Origin: Micropterix aruncella
Lineage: Eukaryota > Arthropoda > Insecta > Lepidoptera > Micropterigidae
Assembly (NCBI GenBank): GCA_944548615.1
Contig: OX155973.1
Coordinates: forward strand, 4,689,155-4,753,154
Length of the DNA stretch: 64,000 nucleotides
Direction of reading: 5' to 3'
Shown: positions 10,738 through 21,965 of the stretch, one piece after another
Numbering within the stretch: the first letter of the stretch is position 1
Layout: each line of letters opens with the position of its first letter
The notes under the pieces: model-generated
Database searches by the model: none
What the model was told of the DNA's origin: nothing
The model's input: only the letters and a program-made list of their open reading frames with translations
Made by a program: the position numbers and the translations under genes

Positions 10738-10965
10738 AGACTTTCGACTGGCGAACGATGTACCTGAACTGAAGAATATTTACAAATTTAACGTCAACAC
10801 AAATCTTCGAGGTCACAACAAAAAAATTAGCCGTGCAAAATTTAAATCTAATCCTCTTAAGAACGTTCTGCAAAATAGAGTGGTGGACTTATGGAATGAA
10901 CTACCACTTGGAGTGATTAGTGCAAGCTCTGTCAATCAATTTAAAAACAGACTCGATTTGTAACT
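10738..10965 (+). mobile_element. LINE ORF2 C-terminal fragment
   Basis: Reads NTNLRGHNKKISRAKF, then NRVVDLWNELPLGVISASSV and NQFKNRLDL before a stop. The RGHxxK...NRVVxxWNxLPxxVVxAxSVNxFKxRLD pattern is the usual end of ORF2 in several insect LINEs. Only the last ~75 codons are present. Confidence 0.7.
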
Positions 10966-10978
10966 AAAAACTTCTTAA

Positions 10979-11284
10979 CCCGTTGAGTATGAGTCAACCA
11001 AATCTGGTCGCGAAACAATTATCCGTTGAGTACGAGTCGACCAAATCTGGTCGCGCGTTTTTTTCACTTCTTTGACGTTCTCATATTTATTCATAATTAT
11101 CTAATTGTTTTACAAAATGATATTTCAATATTCTATATTCGAAATTTCAATGCAATCATTGTGCAGTTGTTCTTTTTATGATCGGTGTAGTAGTTTCGTA
11201 GTTATAGTACTTTAAGGTCGATGTCGCCGAAAATCCTGCAAAAGAGACAGATGCATCCATGAAAATACCCATTTACTCCAAGGG
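10979..11284 (+). mobile_element. piggyBac-type MITE (PB1) in TTAA
   Basis: A full copy flanked by TTAA at 10975-10978 and 11285-11288. The left end has two tandem versions of GTTGAGTATGAGTCAACC followed by AAATCTGGTCGCG. The right end is CCATTTACTCCAAGGG. No ORF. Confidence 0.85.
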
Positions 11285-11741
11285 TTAATATTGTCTATAT
11301 TATATTGTTAATAATGTTTAGCTTTACAAGATCTGATCTGGACGTATCAACAAAGCTGCCTATCCAGAATAAATAATAATAATAATATTTCAGGATTGAA
11401 ATATGACTAGTACGTCCCCTGCCGGAATGATTTCAACCACAACCTTTTCAACTCTCGCCATGAACAAAAGATGCCTGAGCTCAATTGGATTAAGTGATTG
11501 GGCGCTATCATGGAGGAATACACACAGACAGACTTCCATCTGGAAATAGTCTTAATCGTCTCGGGGAAGGCTCAAGATAGATATTTCCGTTTTCATCTCA
11601 AAATATAAAATTTGCGAGTTCACAACACTTTCCCTCCTTGTTGGTTGGTGGGCCGGGAAAGTAAAATAGATACCTACCTCTAGATAGTAAAACATATAAA
11701 AAATATATAATAGATAAATAGATAGTAAAATAGATACATAC

Positions 11742-11879
11742 CTCTTTTTCGTTTATCGTGTGCGCTGCTCGGACCATTCCATCAAGGCACTGTGATATTA
11801 TGGGGTATACATTTCTCTCTATGTCCACCATTGATAACATGAAATTTTTGATATTCTTTATCCTCTTTTCATCTAAATC
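11742..11879 (-). CDS. Cip4: Cip4 exon 5: end of the F-BAR domain
   Basis: A 138-bp, 46-codon exon encoding DLDEKRIKNIKNFMLSMVDI then ERNVYPIISQCLDGMVRAAH and TINEKE. The DLDEKRIxxI motif and the PIIxxCLDGxxxAA motif are strongly conserved in CIP4/FBP17/TOCA proteins, near the C-terminal end of the F-BAR. The acceptor is TTTTCAG next to 11879; the donor is GTATGTATCT just left of 11742. Both ends are phase 0. It joins exon 6 as NEKE-DTQLVIDRYKSGF, as in the family. The intron just upstream (11880-14495) is almost filled by one inverted-repeat element with two nested retroposons. Confidence 0.9.
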
Positions 11880-12167
11880 CTGAAAATAGAAATTAAAACA
11901 TTAGTTTGTAGTATGAAATCGAAGAGTATCGTGATTGTTTAACATTATAAATAGGATGAAACGAATTTACCGAGTGAAGTTTGTAGCACCCGACGTTTCG
12001 GCGACGTTGTAGCCGCCGTTGTCTAGGATAGACTAAAGTACTGTCAATCGTCATCCGTTGTTCTGCGGGCAGGCGGCAAACTGCTGCTGTTACTCCAAAA
12101 ATTATAACGGTGGTGTGGCGGCGGGGTCGGCGCGCGATAATTTTGAAAAACCGCTGTGCACACTACA

Positions 12168-12854
12168 TGGGGCTAATGGGCCCATGATGAGTTGGCCACG
12201 ATGACCCATGTGTTCAGGGTCGGTCACACTCACGGGTCAACACCCATCCGACGGCCTCCCCGCATGGGGTGCGAATCCTGGGTAGGACACTGGGTCAACC
12301 AGTCTCCCCTGGGAATCAAACCTCTGGCGCCCCTGGACGGTCTGCACACCGTGCGGCGCAAGCCAATCGATTGTGCTCTCCGACTAACAGTCGGGGGAGT
12401 CTGGGAACTGCATTGTTTCCTATAGAGCGGGGGTGGTTGCGTACCTTATGGCGACTGCTCTTAAATTGACCATTGGCCATCCGATCCCGTGTAAGAGGCG
12501 GGCAAAGGACGCCTTGGTCTGCGATAGATTCGGTGCACTCCGTTTCACCGCTTCATAAGGGAGAGGACCGCGCAAGCGACCTCGAACTCGCGCAAGCGAC
12601 CTCGAACTCGGGATCAATCGAGAGACCGGAGAAATCTGGTCACAATTGGAAAAGAGGGCGCGAGTATCTCGAGCCCGCCGGGTTTATTCCTGGCTAACTC
12701 GCGGTAAGGCGTTGGACTCTCACGGGTTGTGACGTAGCTGGACGTAGGATTGTACTGTCCAAAGTCTTCTACGTTCACTGCAGGGCGACAGAACGACTAA
12801 TCGTTAAAACGTCCTGTGGTGACGGGCTCGCCCGTTGTAGTCGACACCGCAAGA
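12168..12854 (-). mobile_element. Family G retroposon, subtype A
   Basis: Runs from GGGGCTAATGGGCCC to CCCGTTGTAGTCGACACCGC. It is flanked by the 13-bp repeat TGTGCACACTACA at 12155-12167 and 12855-12867. A short internal duplication (CGCAAGCGACCTCGAACTCG, twice near 12575-12610) is private to this copy. No ORF of known family. Confidence 0.8.
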
Positions 12855-12867
12855 TGTGCACACTACA

Positions 12868-13521
12868 CGGTGGTGAACGGTTTCGTGCAGATTGAGCCAC
12901 AAGATCTCGGATCGGCTCAACTCACGATTCAGCTCCTATTCAGAAGCCTCCTCATGTGGAAGGCTACACCGGGTAAGACTCTCGCGTCTCAGGCCTCAAA
13001 GCTGGTGGACCGGTTTCTCCCGGCGGGATTGCATCCTGGTGCCACTGGACGGTTGCTGAAGGCGTCTGGAGACTATGGAAATATACTGTCTCATAAGCAG
13101 CGGGGGTGGATGTTGACCTGTTGTCATGCCACTCTTGGAATGACCTTGGGCCACTCGATCGCGCAAGGAACGTCCAGGTCCGCAATAAATTCTAACTGAA
13201 TTACCGCTGTAATACAACAGGTAGAGGTTGCGTAAGCGACTTTAGACCCGTAACCAGTCGGGAGGATGGAGGTATCCTGAAGGTTAATTCCAGGCGGAGA
13301 TATCCTTCCAAACTGGTAGTCAGGGGGCGAGGCTGCCCGCTGTGTTACCTTTCCCGGTGCCTCGCCGTAAGGCGTTGGCCTCTGACGGGCAGGTGGCAGA
13401 GTTTGACGGTGGACTGTTTTGTCCTAATTCTTCTGCGCTCACCTCACGGGAGACAGAACGATAAATTTCGTTAAAACTTCCTGAGGAGACGGGTTCACCC
13501 GTTGTAGTTGACAGCTCTAGT
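12868..13521 (-). mobile_element. Family G retroposon, subtype B
   Basis: The 3' half matches subtype A (GTAAGGCGTTGGCC, ACGGGTTCACCCGTTGTAGT, ending CTCTAG). The 5' half differs and matches 41096-41811 and the 62-63 kb units. A third TGTGCACACTACA lies at 13522-13534, so A and B are each bounded by the same 13-bp word. Confidence 0.78.
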
Positions 13522-13986
13522 TGTGCACACTACACGTTCAGCGAGAAAAATCGGCGATATGCGAACACATATTGGATAGCGGAACTAACCACTGGGTGGT
13601 TTCAAAATCCAATTGTGCTATCCAAAGAACAATTCTACTTTCCTCACATGATCCGGGAAGCCATTGAAATAAGAAGAACCCCGAACTTCAATAGAGAGAC
13701 GGTTACAAACTCTCTACTACGTTGAACCCCCTTATTAAAATGTTTTCAGTGCCTATTGCCAAACGCAAGGTACAGTGAGTAGTGTGCACAGCGGTTTATT
13801 TCAATTCACCGTTATAATTTGCGGAGTAACAGCATCAGTTAACCGCCTATCTACAGAACAACGGATGATGATTGACAGTTCTTTAATCTACCCTGGACAA
13901 CGGCGGCTGCAACGTCGCCGAAACGTCGGGTGCTACAAACTTCACTCAGTAAATTCATTTTATCCTATTTATAATTAGTTTGTAGT

Positions 13987-14495
13987 GTTTTCTCACAGGG
14001 CCTCTGTCTTGGGATTCTGAAGTGGCGAAATGATATGTCAACACCCATGACATTGAATTCGATATTGTCCTCAATCTGAAGACTGAGTTGTATACTGAAG
14101 ACTGATTCTGTTTTAGAATCGTCTGCTAATATCGTAACCCGATATTCCCACCCCGATAGCTTGTTCTGATTGGCCGGGGTCGGCCGTTTAGCAGTGAGCG
14201 GAGTATGCTCAATTCGGACCGGCTCTGAGCGTGCTTAGTGCTTTGAGCTTCAAAATAAAACATATTAAAATAATAAAACATAATAAAATAAAACAAATTA
14301 AATTAAAATTATATTAAAACGGGGCCGGCACGCTGAATCGTGTTGTGGCCGATATCGGCCAATTGGGGCTCTAGAGGTTAACAGATATCAGCAAAAATGT
14401 ACTTGAAAAATAACCCCCCCCCATTCCATCTAAGGTCTTGATCTAAACATTGAACTGCGACAGTTAAAAAAAAAATATATTTTGAATATACAAAC
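13987..14495. repeat. Intron with MITE end shared with 0.95-1.1 kb
   Basis: 14255-14385 repeats the right half of the MITE at 846-1107, including AATTGGGGCTCTAGAGG followed by TTAA. The left end of this copy is not clear. The rest is unremarkable intron reaching the exon 4 donor. Confidence 0.5.
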
Positions 14496-14627
14496 CTGTA
14501 AACTTTTGAAGACTTGCGGTAAATCGCTTTCATAGTGTAACCTCTGTAGATCATTTGTTTTCTGTAACTGACTTGAGTATTCTGCTTTCGCCTCTTCACA
14601 TTGTTGTGATTTAATAGTGAGATTTAT
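14496..14627 (-). CDS. Cip4: Cip4 exon 4: F-BAR helix
   Basis: A 132-bp exon of exactly 44 codons reading INLTIKSQQCEEAKAEYSSQ then LQKTNDLQRLHYESDLPQVF and KSLQ. The blocks CEEAKAEYxxQLQKTN and HYxxxLPxVFxxLQ are characteristic of insect Cip4. The acceptor reads TTTTATAG and the donor GTTTGT. The exon starts and ends between codons, matching exon 3 before it and exon 5 after it (SLQ then DLDEKRI). It is hidden from a simple ORF search because the long open frame across it is a different one. Family repeats lie on both sides (14255-14385 and 14645-15035). Confidence 0.88.
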
Positions 14628-14644
14628 CTATAAAACAAGAAAAT

Positions 14645-15035
14645 ATATTAAAAAGAATAAAAAACACAATTGCCGTTACAGAAACTGAACTATTATATAT
14701 ATATATATAAATATTTGTGGATTATGTATTTATCCATATAGGTAAATGTATATTTCCAGAATGTACTAAATCAGACCTTTCATTTGACACTAAATACGAT
14801 ATATTTATGATAATTTATTAACATTTGGACAATAGGCAATTATTTATTTGACATTTGGACAGTTAAGGTACCCTATGACACTCAGGACGGCATAACGATT
14901 CTAATAATACCACACACTTCTAAATCGGTTCAAGCGTTTAGAAGTTATGGTGGAATAAAGTGGAAAACATACATAGATGAGCACTGAACATACTACACTC
15001 CTTTTTTGTTGGGCAGTGGTGTAAAAAACTTAATT
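14645..15035. repeat. Interspersed repeat H, copy 2
   Basis: A longer copy, with GGTACCCTATGACACTCAGG, CATAACGATTCTAATAATAC and GGGCAGTGGTGTAAA near its end. An AT microsatellite (TA)n lies at 14694-14711. Confidence 0.6.
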
Positions 15036-15214
15036 GATTTCCAAAGCATACAGATGTGCAACGTTCATTAGGAAAAGATAAACAACAATAACAGCGTTTA
15101 CGTCAATGACATAAAAATATCTACTATATACCTAGTACATTCATAAGTTCTGTTACGCGGATTTTTCATGATAAAAATATTTTAAAATATTTTTTGTGGA
15201 TATATTTATTGATT

Positions 15215-16390
15215 ATCTATAAACACTTTTTCTACCAGCACGACCGAAGTTTGTCTGGCCACTCGATCGATCGCAGTACGCACCTCATGCATTGGAAAGT
15301 TTTGCACTGCTCGGGGACAAGGGCGCGCTTTAGAGACTCAATATTTAGGTGTCGAGTAAAGCAAGCCATAAGCTCTAAAACAGACCACAGCTTAGGCTTG
15401 GGCTACCAGGTGGCCAATCAAGCTTGGAAATAAAGTCTGGCATATTTTTTAACTACTTTTGAGCCGTTTTTGTCTTATGGGCTGGATCAGAATCTTTTTG
15501 AAAAATCCACGGCTCGTTTACGAACAATGTCTTGTTAACCCTTGGAGTAAATGGGTATTTTCATGGATGAATCTGTCTCTTTTGCAGGATTTTCGGCGAC
15601 ATCGACGGCGCTCGACTTGAAGTACTATAACTACGAAACTACTACACCAATCATAAAAAGAACAACTGCACAATGATTGCACACTTTTTTTATTTTTTTA
15701 TTATTGAAATTTCGAATATAGAATATTGAAATATCATTTTGTTAAACAATTAGATAATTATGAATAAATATGACAACGTCAAAGAAGTGAAAAAAACGCG
15801 CGACCAGATTTGGTCGACTCGTTCTCAACAGATAATTGTTTCGCGACCAGATTTGGTTGACTCATACTCAACGGGTTAAGAAGCTTTACAACATTTTCCA
15901 AAATGTCGGTTTAGTACAATTTCGCCGAAGTTTTGACTCATTTATCACAAAATTGGAGCTCAGTGACGCCTTCATAGGTGACTCCCAATCATACCATCGC
16001 AGAAGCCAGATGGTGGCTTCGCTGAACTTTCGAAACAAGTTCCGACGCATGTCGAGATGGCCGAGCATACATTCTACTGATTTGTTTATGGAACGATTCT
16101 TCCACAGTGAAGATTTGTTATATGTCGAGCCATAATATTTAGCTTTCGGAGCGGTTTTCGACGAATTCAACTCTCTACGGCTTTGATGGCCATGGGAGTT
16201 CTCACATTGTGCGGACGGCCAGATCTTGGACGGACGAATACTCCACCAGTATCCTCGAACAAATTCAAAGTATGATACACACATCTACGATTAACTCTGA
16301 GAGTCTGAAAGATATCGCCCGGCTCCATGCCATATTTTTGCGAGCCAACTATAACAACACAATTTCCAATATCGCCTTATTCAATAAATA
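15215..16390 (-). mobile_element. mariner-family transposase pseudogene split by a MITE
   Basis: Minus-strand frames give, in order: a helix-turn-helix part (SQKYGMEPGDIFQTL, RCVYHTLNLFEDTGGVFVRP, RSGRPHNVRTPMAIKAV); then after an internal deletion IFTVEESFHKQ, VQRSHHLASAMV, GVTYEGVTELQFCDK; then PWIFQKDSDPAHKTKTAQK and KNMPDFISKLDWPPGSPS. QKDSDPAHKTK carries the second catalytic Asp; the first is lost in the deletion. Several stops are present. The ORF is cut by a piggyBac-type MITE at 15539-15875. It resembles the maT-like branch of Tc1/mariner. Confidence 0.75.
15539..15875 (-). mobile_element. piggyBac-type MITE (PB1) nested in the mariner ORF
   Basis: A reverse-orientation PB1 copy between TTAA at 15535-15538 and 15876-15879. 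It splits the mariner reading frame between the VVKL and FVNEPWIFQKDS blocks, which fixes the order of the two insertions. Confidence 0.85.
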
Positions 16391-17020
16391 AATACAAACG
16401 GAGCAGCCATGGAATTCACCGACCGGAGTCGGGCCCATCATAATACTATTTTTTACACCTCTGGGGGGTGAGCAGTGGATTCCGGACTTACGAACCGGCT
16501 GTGGTAGGTTTAGGACAGCTGTCTTGCCACATGTGAGCGTTCACCTTGCCACCCATTCACTCCCCCTTCGAAGCCATAGAATTTGAGATGCGCAAATCGC
16601 AGTTTTAGATAATTTTTCTAAGAAAGAGTTGATTATTTTTCTGGAAAGGCCAAGATCTTTAAAGAGGTGAAATAGAGATTTAGCTGGCAGGCCACGAGCG
16701 CCAACTTCCACCGCGTGAAGGTGAACAGTGAAGCCGTTCCGGGTTACGGCATTTGCAAGATCATGGTATTTATTTAATTTGTACTCGTGGTCTTTTGGGA
16801 TATTTGATTCCCATGGAACAGTTAATTCTACAATAAGAGCCACCTTCCGAGATAGAGAGTAAAGAGTTATATCTGGACGGAGGGCTGAGCATCCGAGACT
16901 TTCAGGGAATTTATACTGCTTAGAGACCGAATCAACCTCCAGAATCCAATCTGTAGCTTTCTCGATTATTGAGAAAGGTTTTGTAGTTGAATGTTTTTTG
17001 CCTTTAGAGCCATCCCGCAC
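16383..17020 (-). mobile_element. LINE (REL type) 3' fragment
   Basis: Encodes the last 159 codons of the main LINE: WILEVDSVSKQYKFPESLGC, RPDITLYSLSRKVALIVELT, VPWESNIPKDHEYKLNKYHD and so on to GSEWVAR. This is the restriction-like endonuclease region. The 3' UTR runs to AATAAATACAAACGGAGC. The frame is open and almost identical to 28600-29070. It is truncated at its 5' end at about 17020. Confidence 0.85.
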
Positions 17021-18435
17021 AGTTGATATTAAACAGTTGATATTAAACAGTTGACGCCGAAATCTTTTTACGCAGAGGTGGTGTAAATGTCACTTGTCAA
17101 TTATTAATCAAGATTAAGTTGTTGCGTTCAATGGTTCTGGTACAGTAGATGCTTTTAGTGGTGTTACAGAACTTTTGAAGGTACTAGCATTGATTTTATA
17201 GTGTAATAGATAGCACCATCTCATACAAGAAAATGGCAGCATATTTCTCGACGTCACTACGCAGATGGCACTGGTAGTGCTGACGTCGAAAAGTATAGGA
17301 ATTTATTTGGATATCTATATTAACATTGATAATTAAGTTTTAATTATAAAGGATCGATTGATTCTAAAAACCCAATAATTCAAGCAGTTTCAACGAAATT
17401 AGCATTCAATTATTAGCGCTATCTATTGCATTTCCTTCTACGCTACAAATCACATGTTCAATGAAGAAAATAATAGATGGCGTGCTATTCAGGCATCGCC
17501 TTTCCAACAATTAGCGCGCGCTTCAGACAGGTCGCTTGGAGCCGAAAGCAGACAGGTGTGCTATAGATGTTTATACCGTATATTGATGGAGATGCGAGAA
17601 ATAGGGAGTGACCACGCGCTCGCCAATCGACTAGTCGATTACGGATAGCACTCACTCGACTCGACATTGTAAATTGTTGTACATTGTAATTGTTGACATT
17701 GTAACAGTTTACTGACATACACGCTCAATTACGTCGTCTTCTCGTAAGGATGTCAACCAACGTCGCTCCGCCTCCCATAATTTCTTGCGCAGGAAAGAGA
17801 AGATATGAGTGCTGTGCGGCGATGCTGTATTTTGCCATCTCATAGATGAATAAAAACACTCCCTGTCAGTGGCGGCGACAAAAATCTAGTGTAGTAAAGA
17901 GAAGCTTAAAATTATTTTTTAAAACATAAGAAATATATATACATTTATAAAAATGTTTATTGGTTTGTAACCATTTGACCCCAATATGCCATAAAGGTAA
18001 GAAATAAAAAAAATAGTTCATGATGTTTTAAACGTGTTTATTTTAATCACATTTTAGAATATCTACAAAATAATATTCTAATTAAGGCTCTTATAAGGCC
18101 GCCATTATTTTTTTGTCGAAAATTATTCAAATCAACAAATTATATCTACTCGATCTTCAGTGTTCACGATAAAATAGGACAAGCAATGTAGTTTTATATG
18201 ATTGGATGTATGCCTAAGGTTTATTTTAGTGGAAAATACAAAGGTACAGGAAGATGTAATTTTGATAACAGAAATACAATTCTGTTCTCAAAAATTACAG
18301 CTTCCATTGAGCAATAATAACTAAAACCTCAGACGTAGGTAGAATCATAGAATCTGGTCTAAACGCAGTCAGCTAGTATTCGACTAGACTGTATTCAGAT
18401 CGCCCGCTTGGAGGATCCAAACCCTTAAGTATCCG

Positions 18436-21400
18436 TTATTGCCCTTTTAAAAGAGTGAGCTTGTTGTATAGTTGCCTCTTGGTTTGTTTTACATTTGACT
18501 TACAAACTAAATATTTTATCCGTATATCGACATATTTTTGGATAACGGCCCTTAGCAGATGAAGCAAATGATTACTGCACGGTTCCTGCTCAAATAAATG
18601 GGCATGAAGGATCGTGAAAATATCGGATCCGATGAATAATTTTAACGTTTTTGTAACCATATTTATAGGATCGCGATCGGATTTATTACTTTTGTCAAAA
18701 TTAACCCTTACTACTGATTCTGCGGCATTACAAATTCGGATTACATCATTTGATGGATAGATAAGTCTACTTCTGTCTTTAAACACAATAAATAAATGAG
18801 CTTGTTTAGGTGTGTTTGCGACTAATGCTCCCAAGCAATCAGTGCAATTTAGTCTAGATAGTAAATATCTAACAACATACCCGGCAACGTATGCCACAAC
18901 ATGTTGTGAAAATACTGAATGGAAACCGGCAGGTAAACTCAGATCTTCCTCCTTCAAATTGCTCATGAATTGTTCGTCGACCATATCCACTTGTGATCCT
19001 GATCTATAACCCTTCGTTGTCAAGTTAATATGCTCAGTTGACGACGAACACGTTAACAAAGTTATGTGTTCCAGAGGAGCACAGTTTCCCCTGAAATTCT
19101 CTTTTAACTCCATGTGAACCAAGAGCTTTTTGTAAGTTGCCATAAATTGCAGGGCCGATGGATTATTGTTGAACCCGCCGTGGGACCGTACTACTGAAAA
19201 AAATATCTCTAAGTGGTCTTGGCTTAACTTGTACATTGGTAAAAAATCCAATGTTTTTTCTTGTTTAACGAGCTCGTTGTACAATCCTTTCATGCTGTCT
19301 ATGCACACGCACAATCCAAGGAAACCTACTTTATTTCTGGTATTCATGATCGGTGTTTCATTGTCCATCAAAACTAGATGTTCCAAATAAGTTTTTGCAT
19401 TATCCATGAACGTTAGATACTTCGTTTCGTTTTTCTCATTGATTGGTGCTTTAAAGTCAATGCCAGGAAACTTTCTTGAATTAAGAATGTCAGTCAGATT
19501 GTTCATTGTGTTGATGAAATTCACTGTTGGTTGTGAGTGAGCAAAATTAAGTATACGTAATTTTTTGTCGCAAAATTCAATAGCGTTCGCAACACTGGCA
19601 CTTAACAGCTGTACTGCTAGCTTTACTTTCATTATTTGATTTTGAAAGTTGATGTGTTGTGTCGATAATTTATTTCCCTAGTGAAAATTTTCATTTAGTT
19701 GGAGCGTGTTTAATTCTTCAAAATATTGCCATTTGATTAGGCCGCCGTTATTATCTCTAAGAACCTTTTTACTTTGTAATGTATTTCTGACCAGTTTCAC
19801 CATGTGACATGGGTCAAAAAATACAAAAACTGGTTCTTTTGTTGCAGGATGTTCGAAATAGGTTTTTAGTTGACGTTGGTAGTTAAACGAACAGCCAAGC
19901 TCTTGAGCCATGGCTATATTTGCTGGGCAACCATCAAATGTCATAGATACAACTACCACGCCTACATCGTGGCAATTAGAAAGGCATATCCTTACTAGAT
20001 TGGCTCTTTGCTCACCTGTTACGCCGATTACCAGAAAATATCCTACTGGAATTTTCCACTGCTCGTTAATGGCAACTAAAAGGAACACCAGAGCTTGTTT
20101 GCATGGTGCATTGAAACTCCGGTAACATCAAACCCAGCACCAAAATCTACATATCCTTGGACTGCATTACCGTCAAATTCCTTTAATTGTCGAATCGACA
20201 TCTCGTCTATTACCAAATTGCATAGAATTTTCTTGTCAGAAGACTTGACCTTTTGATCAAGTGCTTTAAAAGCTTCTGCAGTGAAACCTGGCGTGGCGTT
20301 TATGCATTGGTACCATTTTCTTATGGTGCTTGTATGTGGTAGACATGTGTTAAAGGTACTACGTACGTAAGAGTAGGCCTTTGGAGAATAGAAATGGAGG
20401 GTTAGCGCAAATGTACGCAGTTCAGGTGGATATTCTCTCCCTTTATGAGTCATCCTTTTCAAAAGAGCTGCTGTAGAAAGCCGGCACACTTCCAGAATAT
20501 CCACTTGTTCTTGGTTGATCAGTCTTTTTTGCTTCAGTTCTTTTAATACCTTAGATAAATTGTCAACTTTCTTTTTCAAACGCCGATTAGCAGCGTGTAG
20601 TGCCTTGCCCCGCATACGTCGGCGTTTTGCAATGTCTTTTAAACGGATAATTTCTGTTTTTAACTTTCGTTTCCTTGGAGTGTCGTGTACCAGTCCTGAA
20701 TTGGAAAGCCCTGCAACCTCCGACTGTTGACCGGAAAATGGAGATTGTTGTAGAAAAAGCGAAGGTACAGCGTCGTTTGTTAATCTACGGATTCCATTTT
20801 TGGTTTCATACATGTTTGAATCCGGAAAATGTACTGAACAGATTCTACTCCAAAAGTTTGGTTCCCAATTGGTCTTCTTTACAGCATCAATCTACTTCAT
20901 CATATTTGTTTTGTCTTTTGGAAACCTAAAAGTAAGGTAAGTTTCTAAGTTAATAATAATAATATTATTAAAATTATTTTTTGGTCGGTTTTTAATATAA
21001 CGTATTCGCACCACCGTATCACGTCGAATCCAACGACACCTCATACTTACGTCAAAACCCGTCAAGACGTTCGTTCTCTACGTTCAGACACTCATACATG
21101 CATAATATCAGCATATAAAGGTACGCCCTAAAAACATCTACGCTCCATCTGAAGCAATTGGATAAACCTATGTGAGTGGTCCAAAAAGGAATCCCTTATT
21201 GGCCTTATTATGCATTATTTATCATATTCCATATATACTCTATACTTATATTAACATAAGATTTTTTTACCATTACTACCTATAATTAAAAAAAGTGATT
21301 TGTCAATTTTTATAAAAAAATATTATCGATTATCGATTTCGCTTTTAAAATATCTCGATTCTCGATTAGTGAACACCAATTGCGACCGATTGCGGTCGAG

Positions 21401-21602
21401 CAAGACGAAGGGTGGGGCAGTGTGTTCCTCATCCGCTTTGCATCCGCTTACGTCGCGCTCCTCGCTTCACCCCCGTAATGGATAACTTTTATTTGGTTGA
21501 AAAGTAATTCAAAATTGCTTATCGATGATATGTGACACTAGATTTGTGTTTTGTGTGTTTTCTAGTATCATTTTTACAATGATCGATTGCACATTTAACC
21601 AT
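18436..21602 (-). pseudogene. P-element transposase (THAP9-like), inactivated
   Basis: Exon 1 (21523-21602) reads MVKCAIDHCKNDTRKHTKHK then SSVTYHR: the C2CH start of a THAP DNA-binding domain. Exon 2 starts at 20925 after a TTTTAG acceptor with FPKDKTNMMK, a TAG where the family has Trp, then IDAVKKTNWEPNFWSRICSV and HF. A basic/leucine stretch follows (RLKKKVDNLSKVLKELKQK). The catalytic region keeps VIDEMSIRQL, MTFDGCPANIAMAQELG and FFDPCHMVKLVRN (Asp residues), and DHLEIFFSVVRSHGGFNNNP (Glu region). Damage: AT in place of GT at the exon 1 donor, the TAG near 20890, a one-base frameshift near 20100 (..HHANK / QALVFLLVAIN), and a TAG at 19678-19680. The last 398 codons are open. Confidence 0.88.
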
Positions 21603-21794
21603 CTTTCTTCTTAAAAACAATAAAAATGCTCTACAAATTCCCAACTATATCACTTCACAAGCGCTCGCGAACGACTGCGGGCCTTAGCCGGGCGGTCGAT
21701 GAATTGTTCACACCCGTGTCTACTGTTCACGCTCGCGCGCTCGCGCTCTATTTTATTATTAATACTCTAACGGCACGCGCTTAGGGGCAAACAA

Positions 21795-21965
21795 AGGGGC
21801 AAACACATTATTGGACGCGTCCGTCAGCCGCGGCTTATGCCTGTGGCTTATGCACGCGATCTGTGTAATGAATTTCTATTGAGCGGTGCACATTATAGGA
21901 CGTCAGTCGCGGACGACTAGGCACACGTTCGTAAGCCGCGGCTTACGGACGCGTCCGATAATATG
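21795..21965. mobile_element. GC-rich palindromic element nested in the P element
   Basis: Inverted ends: ATTGGACGCGTCCGTCAGCC with CGCGGCTTATG at the left, and CGTAAGCCGCGGCTTACGG with ACGCGTCCGATAATAT at the right. It lies in the P element upstream of its first exon. Superfamily unknown. Confidence 0.55.

Larger units (their letters stand above)
11913..13973 (-). mobile_element. Penelope-like inverted-repeat element, host of two nested retroposons
   Basis: Arms of about 200 bp (11935-12165 and 13775-13973) are inverted copies. They carry AGCACCCGACGTTTCGGCGA and, near the unpaired tail, GAGTATCGTGATTGTTTAAC. Flanks are 13-bp repeats ATTAGTTTGTAGT at 11900-11912 and 13974-13986. The centre holds family G units A and B. 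Without them the element would be about 690 bp. A one-sided tail and an 11-14 bp duplication recall Penelope-like elements; no reverse transcriptase is present. Confidence 0.65.

Noticed and set aside
12816..13199. 127-codon ORF in family G
   Set aside because: Not conserved between copies of the family, whose frames are all broken differently.
12041..13521. Family G as a Helitron
   Set aside because: Terminal hairpin and CTAG fit, but 13-16 bp direct repeats flank the best-defined copies and the other end does not start with TC.
13840..13973. Hammerhead ribozyme in the inverted arms
   Set aside because: CGAAAC and GTC occur, but I could not find the CTGANGA core in the right place; only a covariance scan could settle it.
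16209..16391. Plus-strand ORF at 16209
   Set aside because: It is antisense to the mariner helix-turn-helix region.
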